A DNA stretch of 43,980 bases from Ruminococcus sp. UBA7014 (lineage in GTDB: Bacteria > Bacillota > Clostridia > Oscillospirales > Ruminococcaceae). The DNA lies in the NCBI GenBank assembly GCA_002449575.1, contig DJXC01000029.1, forward strand, positions 1 through 43,980, in the 5' to 3' direction. The notes under the pieces were generated by a model. The model saw nothing but the letters and a program-made list of their open reading frames with translations. It made no database searches and was not told the DNA's origin. The position numbers and the translations under genes were made by a program. Shown here piece by piece: positions 24,300-32,480 of the stretch (the stretch's first letter is position 1; each line of letters begins with the position of its first letter).

Positions 24300-25149
24300 T
24301 GCTGTTCTCTGCCTTTCCGCTGAAATCGGTAATCACCACGACCAGACTTAAATTTTTCAGGTCTGATGCCGGTTCAACTGCTGCATACGCTGTCAGCCCG
24401 GTATCATCCATCGCCACTTCTTTTACATAGCCAATCACATAACCTGCCGGGAACAAGCCGTTTTCTCCGGTTGTCAGGATAATCCTGTCTTTTTTCAGAT
24501 TGGTATTTTTATTCAGATACTGGAGCTTGCATCTGCCATCAAGTGCCATAGAAACACTTCCTGTCAGAATTCCCCGTTCTCCGGAGGCTCTTGTTCCTGC
24601 TGATACGGAAAGTTCCGGCGAAAGAATTGTCGTCACTGTTGCAGTATGTGTTCCCAGTTCTGTAATAACACCGACAAGTCCCATATCACTGACAACAGGG
24701 TCATACAAACTGATACCATCATCTGAGCCGCCGTCAATCGTAAAGCCGCAGAAAGGGTCATTGGTCAGATAGCCTGTCACATCAAACGGAGAAGTCATAG
24801 AATAATCTTCATGCTTTTCCTTGATGCCGATAAATGCCTGCAAGCGTTCCAGTTCTTCTTTTGTTGCTTCATAGTCCGCAAGTTCTGTATGCAAAGCATT
24901 GATTTCTTCACGCAATGCACGGTTTTCTTCATAATAATCTTCGGCATTGCGGTATAAATCCAGACCATATTCCACACGCTGGGAAATTGCACTGGAGATT
25001 CTCTGAAACGGTGCAGCAATTGTCTTGAAAATGCCTATGCCGCTGATAGTATACCCACCGACAAATACGGCATACAGCATCAAACCAATGAATAAAGCAA
25101 GTACCCAGAGAACAATTTTGCATTTTCTGCTTTTCAGAAAATTCAGCAT
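24286..25149 (-). CDS. mreC: Rod shape-determining protein MreC
   Basis: A bitopic membrane protein whose outer domain organises the elongation machinery. It has a basic N-terminus, one membrane segment at about 11-31, a coiled coil at about 65-105 rich in Glu and Leu, and a beta-rich extracytoplasmic domain to residue 287 with the family G-L-V-G-V-I-T-E-L segment near 152. A short cytoplasmic start and a good AAAGGAG site support ATG 25149. Second gene of the mreBCD-mrdA operon. Confidence 0.94.
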   Translation of the reverse strand: MLNFLKSRKCKIVLWVLALFIGLMLYAVFVGGYTISGIGIFKTIAAPFQRISSAISQRVEYGLDLYRNAEDYYEENRALREEINALHTELADYEATKEELERLQAFIGIKEKHEDYSMTSPFDVTGYLTNDPFCGFTIDGGSDDGISLYDPVVSDMGLVGVITELGTHTATVTTILSPELSVSAGTRASGERGILTGSVSMALDGRCKLQYLNKNTNLKKDRIILTTGENGLFPAGYVIGYVKEVAMDDTGLTAYAAVEPASDLKNLSLVVVITDFSGKAENSNVQE

Positions 25150-25167
25150 TACAATTCTCCTTTTCTG

Positions 25168-26190
25168 TTATTTCTCATAATATTTCAGATACTCGACAAG
25201 GGTATCCTGATACTTGTCCATATTTTCCATGACTTTTCCTGCACCTTCGGCGACACAGTCAAGCGGATATTCGGCAATATACACCGGAATTCCTGTTTCA
25301 CGGCTGATAAGCTTGTCCAGACCACGCAGCAATGCGCCGCCGCCAGCCAGCGTAATGCCCTGTTCGATAATATCTGCTGACAGTTCCGGTGGTGTTTCTT
25401 CGAGTGTGTTCTTGACTGCATCCAGCACACGGGAAAGCGGTTCTACCATAGCATCACGGATTTCGGCAGAAGATACCATCACATTTTCTGGCAGTCCGTT
25501 GAGCAGATTTCTGCCTTTGATTTCCATAGAATCTTCATTTTCGCTCGGAAATGCCGAACCGATAGTCAGCTTGACATTTTCAGCAGTCCGTTCACCGATT
25601 AACAGATTATATTTTTTCTTGACATAGTTCATAATTGCAGCATCAAATGCATCTCCGGCGCATTTAACAGACCGGGAAGCGACAATTCCTCCCATGGAAA
25701 TGACAGCGACTTCGCTAGTACCGCCGCCAATATCTACAATCATACTCCCGGTTGGTTCAGTTGTCGGCAGACCTGCACCAATTGCCGCCGCCATCGGTTC
25801 TTCAATAATAAACACCTGCCGGACACCTGCACTTTCTGTCACCTCACGGACAGCATTTCTTTCGACAGGGGTGACACCTGACGGAATACAGATAGTCACT
25901 CTGGCTTTTGCAAACACATAGCCTTTCAGGGCTTTCCGGATAAATTCCTGTAACATCGTTACAGTCAGGTCAAAATCTGCAATGACACCCTCCCGGAGCG
26001 GTCTGACTGCTACAATCGAACCTGGTGTTCTTCCGATAACTTGTTTTGCATCTTTTCCGACATAACGTGCTTTTTCAGTTCTGGTATTGACTGCAACGAC
26101 AGACGGTTCACGGAGAACGATTCCTTTTCCACGCATATATACCAGTGTGTTTGCCGTTCCCAAATCAATGCCAATATCTTTTGTAAACAT
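25168..26190 (-). CDS. mreB: Actin-like shape protein MreB
   Basis: Forms membrane-bound filaments that direct side-wall synthesis. The bacterial actin signatures are present: phosphate 1 loop D-I-G-I-D-L-G-T-A-N-T near residue 5, phosphate 2 loop V-D-I-G-G-G-T-S-E-V near 155 and adenosine motif T-L-A-G-G-G-A-L near 280. The 340-residue length is normal. First gene of mreBCD-mrdA; AAAAGGAG precedes ATG 26190, and TATAAT at 26233-26238 with a weak TTGTTT -35 may be its promoter. It indicates a rod or ovoid elongating cell. Confidence 0.97.
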   Translation of the reverse strand: MFTKDIGIDLGTANTLVYMRGKGIVLREPSVVAVNTRTEKARYVGKDAKQVIGRTPGSIVAVRPLREGVIADFDLTVTMLQEFIRKALKGYVFAKARVTICIPSGVTPVERNAVREVTESAGVRQVFIIEEPMAAAIGAGLPTTEPTGSMIVDIGGGTSEVAVISMGGIVASRSVKCAGDAFDAAIMNYVKKKYNLLIGERTAENVKLTIGSAFPSENEDSMEIKGRNLLNGLPENVMVSSAEIRDAMVEPLSRVLDAVKNTLEETPPELSADIIEQGITLAGGGALLRGLDKLISRETGIPVYIAEYPLDCVAEGAGKVMENMDKYQDTLVEYLKYYEK

Positions 26191-26232
26191 GCTTTCTTCT
26201 CCTTTTGTTCCAAAAAATCTATCTCTCTATTT

Positions 26233-26261
26233 ATTATAACATGACTTTCAGCAGAAAACAA
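26233..26261 (-). promoter_or_regulatory. Possible mreB operon promoter
   Basis: Minus-strand TATAAT (26233-26238) with TTGTTT (26256-26261) at 17-base spacing. The -10 is perfect and the -35 weak. Confidence 0.5.
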
Positions 26262-26301
26262 GCTTTTTCCGGATTTTTTTATGTATCCGGAGAAGATTTT
26301 C

Positions 26302-26562
26302 TCACAGTCCCAGTGCGCCTTTCAATTTGGGATAACATATCAGTCCGACAATAATCATCAGAATTTCCGATGCACAGACATGAATCTGAAATCCCAGCGT
26401 AATTTGAAAAATTTTCAGATTCAACGTGAATGCCTGAATTCCGACCTCAAAAACTTCTCCCAGCCACTTGATACTGGAAACGCCTTTTGCAAAATCGCCA
26501 ATCAAACTGCCTACCACTACCGCAGCAAGCAGGACAGCAAACATCAGAAGTCCTTGTTTCAT
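26302..26562 (-). CDS. DUF4321 small membrane protein
   Basis: An 86-residue protein with two hydrophobic segments, about 4-24 (F-A-V-L-L-A-A-V-V-V-G-S-L-I-G) and 63-80 (S-E-I-L-M-I-I-V-G-L-I-C-Y-P), separated by a loop with T-L-N-L-K-I-F-Q-I-T-L-G-F-Q-I. This layout and the gene's place just upstream of mreB match the DUF4321 family of Clostridia, whose function is unknown. AAAGGAG precedes ATG 26562. It is the last gene of the murC-to-dut group. A role in envelope growth is inference from position. Confidence 0.75.
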   Translation of the reverse strand: MKQGLLMFAVLLAAVVVGSLIGDFAKGVSSIKWLGEVFEVGIQAFTLNLKIFQITLGFQIHVCASEILMIIVGLICYPKLKGALGL

Positions 26563-26596
26563 TGCAGATTCTCCTTTTATTAGTAAACTTACTTGT

Positions 26597-27037
26597 TTAT
26601 TTCATACCACTCGAACCGAAACCAGATATGCCACGTTCCGTTTCATCAAGTGTTTCTGTTTCCAAAATTTCAGGAAACGGCACAGGCATCAGCACAGCCT
26701 GTGCAATTCTCATACCGTGTTCTATGATGAAATCCTGCTGACTGATGTTATGCAGCGGCACTTTCCATTCTCCCCGATAGTCACTGTCTACTACGCCGAC
26801 GGCATTTGCAAGCGTAATGCCATTTTTGGAAGCCAGTCCTGAACGTGGAAAAATGAAAATCACTGTTCCGGAGTCAGATGGCTGACAGGCAATTCCAAGC
26901 GGAATCATAACAGTTTCACCGGGATGAATGACTACAGATACATCCAGACAGGCATATAAATCTGCACCGGCACTCTGTGCGGTCGCCCGTGTCGGCAGAA
27001 TGGCATGTTCTTTCAGTTTTTTGAAATACAGCTGCAT
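26597..27037 (-). CDS. dut: dUTP diphosphatase (dUTPase)
   Basis: Hydrolyses dUTP to dUMP and diphosphate, keeping uracil out of DNA and feeding dTMP synthesis. The five motifs of the trimeric enzyme can be followed: A-G-A-D-L-Y-A near 23, P-R-S-G-L-A near 69, G-V-V-D-S-D-Y-R-G-E near 86, R-I-A-Q near 110 and the flexible C-terminal G-F-G-S-S-G near 140. The 146-residue length is standard. The ATG overlaps the stop of the U32 gene as TAATG and has a full GGAGGT site, indicating coupling. Confidence 0.95.
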   Translation of the reverse strand: MQLYFKKLKEHAILPTRATAQSAGADLYACLDVSVVIHPGETVMIPLGIACQPSDSGTVIFIFPRSGLASKNGITLANAVGVVDSDYRGEWKVPLHNISQQDFIIEHGMRIAQAVLMPVPFPEILETETLDETERGISGFGSSGMK

Positions 27038-29064
27038 TAGCGAAGACCTCCTTTCAAATACAGTCCGTTTGTATACGATTCTGGAAATTTTCCAGAATGC
27101 GTTTCATAATCATGCAGAATTTCGGCTATCTGTTCCGGAGTTTCGTCTGTAAAATAAAAATCATGATAATCTGCTGCTGAAAAATGCTGCTGTTTTCCGG
27201 AAAGCCAGAGAATTTCAGAATTCAGCATTTCGATATAATCCTGTTCCTTTCTGCATAACAGCGGAAATTTTCTGCCTGTACGGTCAGTCAGGAAACAATC
27301 ATGATGATGACAGCCATCCTGTGACTTTATCGGACATACCCGGAACAGCATCATCGGCAGTCTGCCATAAAGAAACACTCCGGAAGATACTTTTCCGGCA
27401 AGCGCATTCAGACTTTTTGCAGATAACTCATAAGAAAGCATAACATCTGACAATCCCTGTTCCAGCAGAGATGCCGCTGTGACAGCATTGGTACAGTTCA
27501 GACCAAATCCGCCATGAAGCGTAAAACCAATTTTTCTGCCGATTCTGACATCTGCCAGATTATGACATACTAAATGCTGCCAGCCGTTCTGATATAATTT
27601 TTCCAGAGTCTGCATATAATTTTTCTCATTCGGGATAATCCGGGGCGATTCGATATAATCCGACAATTCCGGTTTGCACTGTAAGGCAAGATTCACAGGC
27701 AGGCAGACAATTTCTCCGGAAAGTTTCTGTGCTAAATGCCGGACATGCAGTCTTTTCTGATTTCCGAAAGTTTTCTTCTCCGGCAATGCCGGAATTTTCT
27801 CCTGACAAATTTCATAAACCGGTGTATTCTTGCGGATTCGTGCCTGATTCAGTTGTGCTACCGCATTTCGCCTTAAAGCATTGCACTGCGATGCTGACAG
27901 AATCAGACCGTCCGGATTCTGTAACGCTACATTCCGGCAGGAATATACAGTATCTCCCAGTTTCTGCATACTTTTCCGGAGTGTTTCAGCTGTCAGGGGA
28001 GCTTTCAGAGCAGTTTCTGGAATTTCCCCGGAAACTGTCACCTGATTACCGTCTGTATCAGCCACAGTCAGCAGAGCGGCTTTTCCAGCATTCAGTTTCA
28101 TCAAAAAATCTGCTTCTGAAACAGTTCTTTCTTTCTGATAACTTGTCTGAATCTCTTTAAAGACTTTCTGTCCGGCGAGTACGTCCTCTTTCCGGCGGAA
28201 TCCGAACATATTCTTTCTTTTTCCTGTGAAATAGCCATCTGTAAATCCGTTTCGGGAAAATGCCGCCTGTAATGTCTCCATATCCGGCTGTTCACCATTG
28301 AGAGCCATCTGCAAAGCTGTTACCGCTGCGGCAACATATTCCGGACGTTTCATTCTGCCTTCAATCTTGAACGAATCGACACCCATATTTTTCAATTCCT
28401 GCACATGGCTGACAAGACTTAAATCTTTCAGAGAGAGTGCTGCCGGATTTTCTCCGGACGGTGTTTTCCACGGCAGACGGCAAGCCTGCGCACATTGTCC
28501 CCGGTTAGCACTTCTGCCGCCGACTACTGCCGAAAAACTGCACTGTCCTGATACAGACATGCACAGCGCACCATGCACAAACACTTCTGTTTCGACAGGA
28601 AGCACACATAATGCTTTCAAATCCTGACAGGACATTTCACGAGCTGCCACAATACGGCAGCAGCCGAGCTTTTTCGCCTGCAATGCACCTTCTGGTGTAT
28701 GAATGCTCATCTGTGTGGAAGCGTGAAGCGGCATTTCCGGAAGTATTGTCCGGATAAGTTGCAGAATGCCTAAATCCTGTACAATACAGGCATCTATACC
28801 GCATTCTGCGGCTTTTTGTATGAATTCCCGAAATGCCGGAAGTTCGCTGTCTGTCAGCAGCGTATTTACGGCAAGATGTAATTTTGCATGATATAAATGA
28901 CAGAGTTCTGCCGCCTGTCTGAGTTCCGGCAAATCAAAATTGACTGCGCTGCTTCGTGCAGAATATGCTTTTGCACCGACATAGACAGCATCTGCACCGC
29001 ACCGGAGTGCAGCAATCAGTGTTTCCATACTCCCGGCAGGAGCTAAAATTTCAGGATTTGTCAT
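27037..29064 (-). CDS. U32 family peptidase-like protein with DUF3656 region (RlhA-like)
   Basis: The N-terminal half is the U32 domain: P-E-I-L-A-P-A-G-S-M-E-T at the start and the signature E-V-F-V-H-G-A-L-C-M-S-V-S-G-Q-C-S with further conserved cysteines. The middle and C-terminal half fit the DUF3656 collagenase-like region found in E. coli RlhA, a tRNA/rRNA hydroxylation factor for 23S rRNA C2501. That function, needing Fe-S and prephenate, is known for the E. coli protein and is inferred here. A TTG extends the frame to 29109; ATG 29064, which overlaps the zapA end by 14 bases, fits the family N-terminus and gives 675 residues. Operon neighbours are zapA and dut. Confidence 0.88.
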   Translation of the reverse strand: MTNPEILAPAGSMETLIAALRCGADAVYVGAKAYSARSSAVNFDLPELRQAAELCHLYHAKLHLAVNTLLTDSELPAFREFIQKAAECGIDACIVQDLGILQLIRTILPEMPLHASTQMSIHTPEGALQAKKLGCCRIVAAREMSCQDLKALCVLPVETEVFVHGALCMSVSGQCSFSAVVGGRSANRGQCAQACRLPWKTPSGENPAALSLKDLSLVSHVQELKNMGVDSFKIEGRMKRPEYVAAAVTALQMALNGEQPDMETLQAAFSRNGFTDGYFTGKRKNMFGFRRKEDVLAGQKVFKEIQTSYQKERTVSEADFLMKLNAGKAALLTVADTDGNQVTVSGEIPETALKAPLTAETLRKSMQKLGDTVYSCRNVALQNPDGLILSASQCNALRRNAVAQLNQARIRKNTPVYEICQEKIPALPEKKTFGNQKRLHVRHLAQKLSGEIVCLPVNLALQCKPELSDYIESPRIIPNEKNYMQTLEKLYQNGWQHLVCHNLADVRIGRKIGFTLHGGFGLNCTNAVTAASLLEQGLSDVMLSYELSAKSLNALAGKVSSGVFLYGRLPMMLFRVCPIKSQDGCHHHDCFLTDRTGRKFPLLCRKEQDYIEMLNSEILWLSGKQQHFSAADYHDFYFTDETPEQIAEILHDYETHSGKFPESYTNGLYLKGGLR

Positions 29065-29428
29065 TGTGAATGCTTTCTGCAAGCTTTTTGAGCCGGATAG
29101 AATTTTCAAGCTGTTCTATCTTCGAGCGCATGACTTCCATTTCTTTGAGTGCGGCATCCCGTTCCATACGAGCACGACCTGCCTCATCAACATATGTCTT
29201 TGTCTGCTCAGAAATTTCAGAAAGACGCTGACTGGCCTTGTTCAGGTCATCCAGTGCAGACAGGGCTGCCATAATTGCAGCATTATACTGTGATACGCCG
29301 AGTCTGTCCATAGAATCTGTAATTTTAGTTTCGAGTGTTCTTGCCAGTCCGTAAACATAATTCGGAGCTTCGGCAGTCTGCATGACGTAATCTTTTCCGC
29401 AGATTACGACTTTGACTTTATTCATCAT
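29051..29428 (-). CDS. zapA: Cell division protein ZapA
   Basis: ZapA bundles FtsZ filaments and stabilises the Z ring. The N-terminal globular part begins K-V-K-V-V-I-C-G-K-D-Y and contains the Y-V-Y-G-L-A-R-x-L-E segment; residues about 60-120 are a long coiled coil (S-E-I-S-E-Q-T-K onward). The 125-residue length is at the long end of the family. ATG 29428 has AGGAG ten bases upstream. It sits between the LexA-like gene and the U32 gene in the murC operon. Confidence 0.88.
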   Translation of the reverse strand: MMNKVKVVICGKDYVMQTAEAPNYVYGLARTLETKITDSMDRLGVSQYNAAIMAALSALDDLNKASQRLSEISEQTKTYVDEAGRARMERDAALKEMEVMRSKIEQLENSIRLKKLAESIHNDKS

Positions 29429-29449
29429 AAAAATTCATCTCCTGTTCGT

Positions 29450-29971
29450 TCAGAAATGCCGTATCATGGAAATCACGCTTCCCACGGCTGTACTGCCGGA
29501 AGGCACTTTCCCGGCAGTAATTTCCAGAAAACCTTTTTTATTTAAAAATACTGTAATTCTGTTTTCCTGTGGAATTTCAGAATATTCTGCAATCAGCAAA
29601 TCGCCCTGCCAGAATCCGGTTTTTACATAATTCCGGGTGAGATAGAATGCAAAAACTTTACTTTGCGATTCCGGAAGCAGAGAAATATAAGACTGAATAT
29701 TTTCTTTATCCAGCAGAGCGGTTTCTGGTTTTACCTGCGCAATCACCGGAATCCCTGCCGGACTGGTATCGGAAATAAAAATCGCCCGTTTTTTGGTAGA
29801 ATCTATTTTTAAAATACCCTCTTCCTGCATTCCGTGCAGATAGCGGTGAATTGTCGAGGTAGACTTAAATCCCGTACCTTCTGCAATTTCACGGACAGAC
29901 GGTGCAATTCCGTTTTCCTGAATATATTTCTGAATAAAATTCAGAATGGCTTCTGCTTTATGTTGTCTCAT
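29450..29971 (-). CDS. LexA-like regulator lacking self-cleavage residues
   Basis: Residues 1-65 match the LexA winged helix-turn-helix (I-A-P-S-V-R-E-I-A-E-G-T-G-F-K-S-T-S-T-I, then K-K-R-A-I). Residues 73-173 follow the LexA S24 peptidase fold, with I-P-V-I-A-Q-V and Q-G-D-L-L-I-A as landmarks. Aligning by these, the Ala-Gly cleavage pair becomes P82-E83, the catalytic serine becomes N114 and the catalytic lysine becomes E150. The protein is 173 residues, against about 200 for LexA. It should bind DNA but not cleave itself upon RecA activation. Its start overlaps the end of murC by four bases, and zapA follows. Its targets and signal are unknown. Confidence 0.85.
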   Translation of the reverse strand: MRQHKAEAILNFIQKYIQENGIAPSVREIAEGTGFKSTSTIHRYLHGMQEEGILKIDSTKKRAIFISDTSPAGIPVIAQVKPETALLDKENIQSYISLLPESQSKVFAFYLTRNYVKTGFWQGDLLIAEYSEIPQENRITVFLNKKGFLEITAGKVPSGSTAVGSVISMIRHF

Positions 29972-31392
29972 ACAAGATTCTCCTTTAATTTTTCCAGAAT
30001 CATCTTTGCTACTTTGTTAATGTCACCACATCCCATTGTCAGAACCAAATCACCCGGCTGCACATGGCTGACAACATAATTGCAGACATCTTCAAAATTC
30101 TGATATTTGCGTTCATCTGTATATTCAGCAGATTCATCCTGCGGAAACCAGACTGTCTTATTCTTATCCATGATTTCAGCCAGATTCCGGGTATAGATAT
30201 TCCAGGTATTCTTTTCCCGTGAACCCATAATATCTGTCAGAACAGCAATATCCGCAATACTCAGGGCTTCGGCGAATTCTTCCAGATGCTGGACAGTTCT
30301 GGAGAATGTAAACGGCTGGAATACTGCCCAGACACGCTTATACGGCATTTCCTTTGCGGCTTTGAGCGTTGCTGTCAGTTCTGTGGGATGATGTGCATAG
30401 TCGTCCGCAACGGTAACCCCCCCTGCTTCGCCTTTGATTTCAAATCTTCTGCCTGCACCGCTGAATGCTGTCAAGCCGTTCTGAATCTGTTCAAACGGCA
30501 AGCCGATATGGTCACATGCGGCAACGGCTGCAAGAGAATTCAGAATATTATGCTCCCCTGGTACATGAATCTGGATTTTTCCAAGTTCTTTTCCATTTTT
30601 CAGAACTGTATATGCCATTTTTCCGCCGAGATGCTCCGGATTCACAGCACGATAATCATTCTTTTCTCCATAGCCGAATGAAATCATTTCTTTTCCGGTA
30701 ATACCATCTACTGCCTTACAAGTATTTGCATCATCACCGTTATAAATAATCGTCTTAGAAGTCAGCTCACAGAACTTATGAAAAGATTTGATAATATTAT
30801 CCACAGTTTTGAAATAATCCAGATGGTCAGCATCAATATTTAAAATCACCGCCGTATCGGGATAAAGTTTCAGAAATGTATCAACAAATTCGCAGGATTC
30901 GCAGACGAAAATATCACTTGCACCAGCACAGCCGCTGCCGCCGATACAGGGCAGTTTGCCGCCGATAAATGCGGACAGGTCGATTCCGGCATCATGCAGA
31001 ATCTGTGCCAGCATGGAAGTTGTCGTTGTCTTACCATGTGTGCCGGAAACACAGACTGCATTTTTATACCAGCTGCTGACAATACCTAACAGTTCACTGC
31101 GCTCCAGAACCGGCACACCAGATGCCTTTGCTGCAATCAGCTCCGGATTATCTGCCATAATTGCGGCAGTATGCACAATCAGGTCAGCACCTTCGATATT
31201 TTCGGCTCTTTGACCGAACATGACAGGAATCCCCATATTCCGGACTGCCTGAAGCGTATCTGTTTCATTATTGTCCGAACCTGTGAGATAAAATCCCTTG
31301 GAATGCAGTATCTGTGCCAGCGGATACATGCCGCTTCCGCCAATACCGATAAAATGAATATGCTTTTTTTCGTCTAAAATTGATTTGTTCAT
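29968..31392 (-). CDS. murC: UDP-N-acetylmuramate-L-alanine ligase MurC
   Basis: Adds the first amino acid, L-alanine, to UDP-N-acetylmuramic acid in the cytoplasm. The N-terminal UDP-binding domain has I-G-I-G-G-S-G-M-Y-P-L-A-Q near residue 16; the ATP loop G-T-H-G-K-T-T-T-T is near 115; the C-terminal domain has D-D-Y-A-H-H-P-T-E, specific to MurC. A GTG extends the frame to 31401, but ATG 31392 with AGGTG six bases upstream is preferred (474 residues). First gene of the group ending with dut and DUF4321. Confidence 0.96.
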   Translation of the reverse strand: MNKSILDEKKHIHFIGIGGSGMYPLAQILHSKGFYLTGSDNNETDTLQAVRNMGIPVMFGQRAENIEGADLIVHTAAIMADNPELIAAKASGVPVLERSELLGIVSSWYKNAVCVSGTHGKTTTTSMLAQILHDAGIDLSAFIGGKLPCIGGSGCAGASDIFVCESCEFVDTFLKLYPDTAVILNIDADHLDYFKTVDNIIKSFHKFCELTSKTIIYNGDDANTCKAVDGITGKEMISFGYGEKNDYRAVNPEHLGGKMAYTVLKNGKELGKIQIHVPGEHNILNSLAAVAACDHIGLPFEQIQNGLTAFSGAGRRFEIKGEAGGVTVADDYAHHPTELTATLKAAKEMPYKRVWAVFQPFTFSRTVQHLEEFAEALSIADIAVLTDIMGSREKNTWNIYTRNLAEIMDKNKTVWFPQDESAEYTDERKYQNFEDVCNYVVSHVQPGDLVLTMGCGDINKVAKMILEKLKENLV

Positions 31393-31434
31393 AAAATACA
31401 CCTAATTTCTTCTTATTTAGTTCACATATTGCGT

Positions 31435-31493
31435 ATATACTATTGATAGGCTGCTTTTTGGTTACAATTGTCAATTCTTTCCTGATAGTATAT
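31435..31493. promoter_or_regulatory. Inverted repeat in the murC-spoVG intergenic region
   Basis: ATATACTAT (31435-31443) is exactly inverted as ATAGTATAT (31485-31493), 41 bases apart, between the divergent genes. TTGACA-like sequences lie between the arms but no promoter with proper spacing could be fixed for either gene. Confidence 0.35.
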
Positions 31494-31573
31494 CCGGATT
31501 GAAAAATTCTATGCAAAACAAATATCACTTTTCAGAGAGCAGCGTTCCATGATTCAAGGAGGTTATAAATATT

Positions 31574-31876
31574 ATGGAAATCACAGACATCAAAATCAGA
31601 AAACTCATCACCGAAGGCAGACTGCGTGCTGTTGTATCAATCACACTGGATAACATGCTCGCTGTCCATGACATCAAGGTTGTGCAGGGCGATACCAGAC
31701 TTTTCATTGCCATGCCCAGCAGACGTGACGAAAACGGTGTCTTCCGGGACATTGTACATCCTATTCAGCCGGACGCAAGAAAAATGATTGAGGATAAAAT
31801 CCTTGATGCTTATCAGAATTATCTGGCACTGACAGAAGCAGAAGAACAGCAGGCTGAAAAAGCCGCACAAGTATAA
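31574..31876 (+). CDS. spoVG: Septation/regulatory protein SpoVG
   Basis: A small nucleic-acid-binding regulator, first known from sporulation septum control in Bacillus and widespread in non-sporing Firmicutes. The sequence M-E-I-T-D-I-K-I-R-K-L, then I-T-L-D-N-M-L-A-V-H-D-I-K-V and F-I-A-M-P-S-R-R, is diagnostic. 100 residues, normal. CAAGGAGG gives a strong site before ATG 31574. A single-gene unit ending at a bidirectional terminator. It does not prove that the organism sporulates. Confidence 0.96.
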   Translation: MEITDIKIRKLITEGRLRAVVSITLDNMLAVHDIKVVQGDTRLFIAMPSRRDENGVFRDIVHPIQPDARKMIEDKILDAYQNYLALTEAEEQQAEKAAQV

Positions 31877-31896
31877 CACATTGCTTTTTATTTTAT

Positions 31897-31927
31897 GCAG
31901 GAACGTGAAAAGCGTTCCTGCTTTTTT
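31897..31927. terminator. Bidirectional terminator between spoVG and the NUDIX gene
   Basis: GCAGGAACG (31897-31905) pairs with CGTTCCTGC (31913-31921), followed by TTTTTT on the plus strand. The NUDIX stop codon (31926-31928) touches the T-run. Confidence 0.88.
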
Positions 31928-32480
31928 ATGCCTGATTCCGTGCTTTCATTGCCGCATATTTCAGCACAGCAATCTGTGTCTTGGAATCCGGCACTGCATC
32001 GGAAAGCACCAGAGAGACCGCTTTTTCAAACGGAATTTTCTCCACATCAAGGAATTCATCATTGTCAAGGCTCTGTTTGCCATAATGCAGACCTTTTGCA
32101 AGATAAATACGGATGACTTCACTGCAATATGCCGGTGTCGGGAAAAGTTTTCCCAGATAGGTAAATTCATCAGCAGTACAGCCGCATTCTTCCAGCAGTT
32201 CACGTTTGCCGCATTCTTCCGGATTTTCGCCGTATTCAAGTTTTCCGGCAGGAATTTCCAGTGTCACAGTACTGTGCGGATAGCGGAACTGACGGACAAA
32301 GAGAATTTCTTCTTTTTCTGTCAGGGCGAGTATACATACACCGCCCGGATGACGAACAACTTCACGAAATGCCTGTGAACCGTCTTCAAGCTGTACTTTA
32401 TCACGTTCGATATGCAGGATTTTTCCGTTAAAGATTTGTTCGCCCTCCAGTCTGGTTTCATTCAGATGGTCGGTTTTCAT
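31926..32480 (-). CDS. NUDIX hydrolase, ADP-ribose pyrophosphatase-like
   Basis: Hydrolyses a nucleoside diphosphate linked to another group, most likely ADP-ribose, given the ADPRase-like R-Q-F-R-Y-P and L-E-I-P-A-G-K-L stretches before the motif. The Nudix box fits G-x5-E-x7-R-E-x2-E-E-x-G exactly (G-K-L-E-Y-G-E ... R-E-L-L-E-E-C-G). The frame runs up to 32570, but those codons overlap the YfhO gene; ATG 32480 is preferred, with AAAGGAG 11 bases upstream, giving 184 residues. It overlaps the end of the YfhO gene by 23 bases, implying coupling. Confidence 0.9.
   Translation of the reverse strand: MKTDHLNETRLEGEQIFNGKILHIERDKVQLEDGSQAFREVVRHPGGVCILALTEKEEILFVRQFRYPHSTVTLEIPAGKLEYGENPEECGKRELLEECGCTADEFTYLGKLFPTPAYCSEVIRIYLAKGLHYGKQSLDNDEFLDVEKIPFEKAVSLVLSDAVPDSKTQIAVLKYAAMKARNQA

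Noticed and set aside
26268..26291. TCCGGAT/ATCCGGA hairpin upstream of mreB as a terminator of the murC group
   Set aside because: In the minus direction it is followed by AAAAAGC rather than T residues, so it does not look like an intrinsic terminator; it may merely be another pair of the frequent TCCGGA motif.
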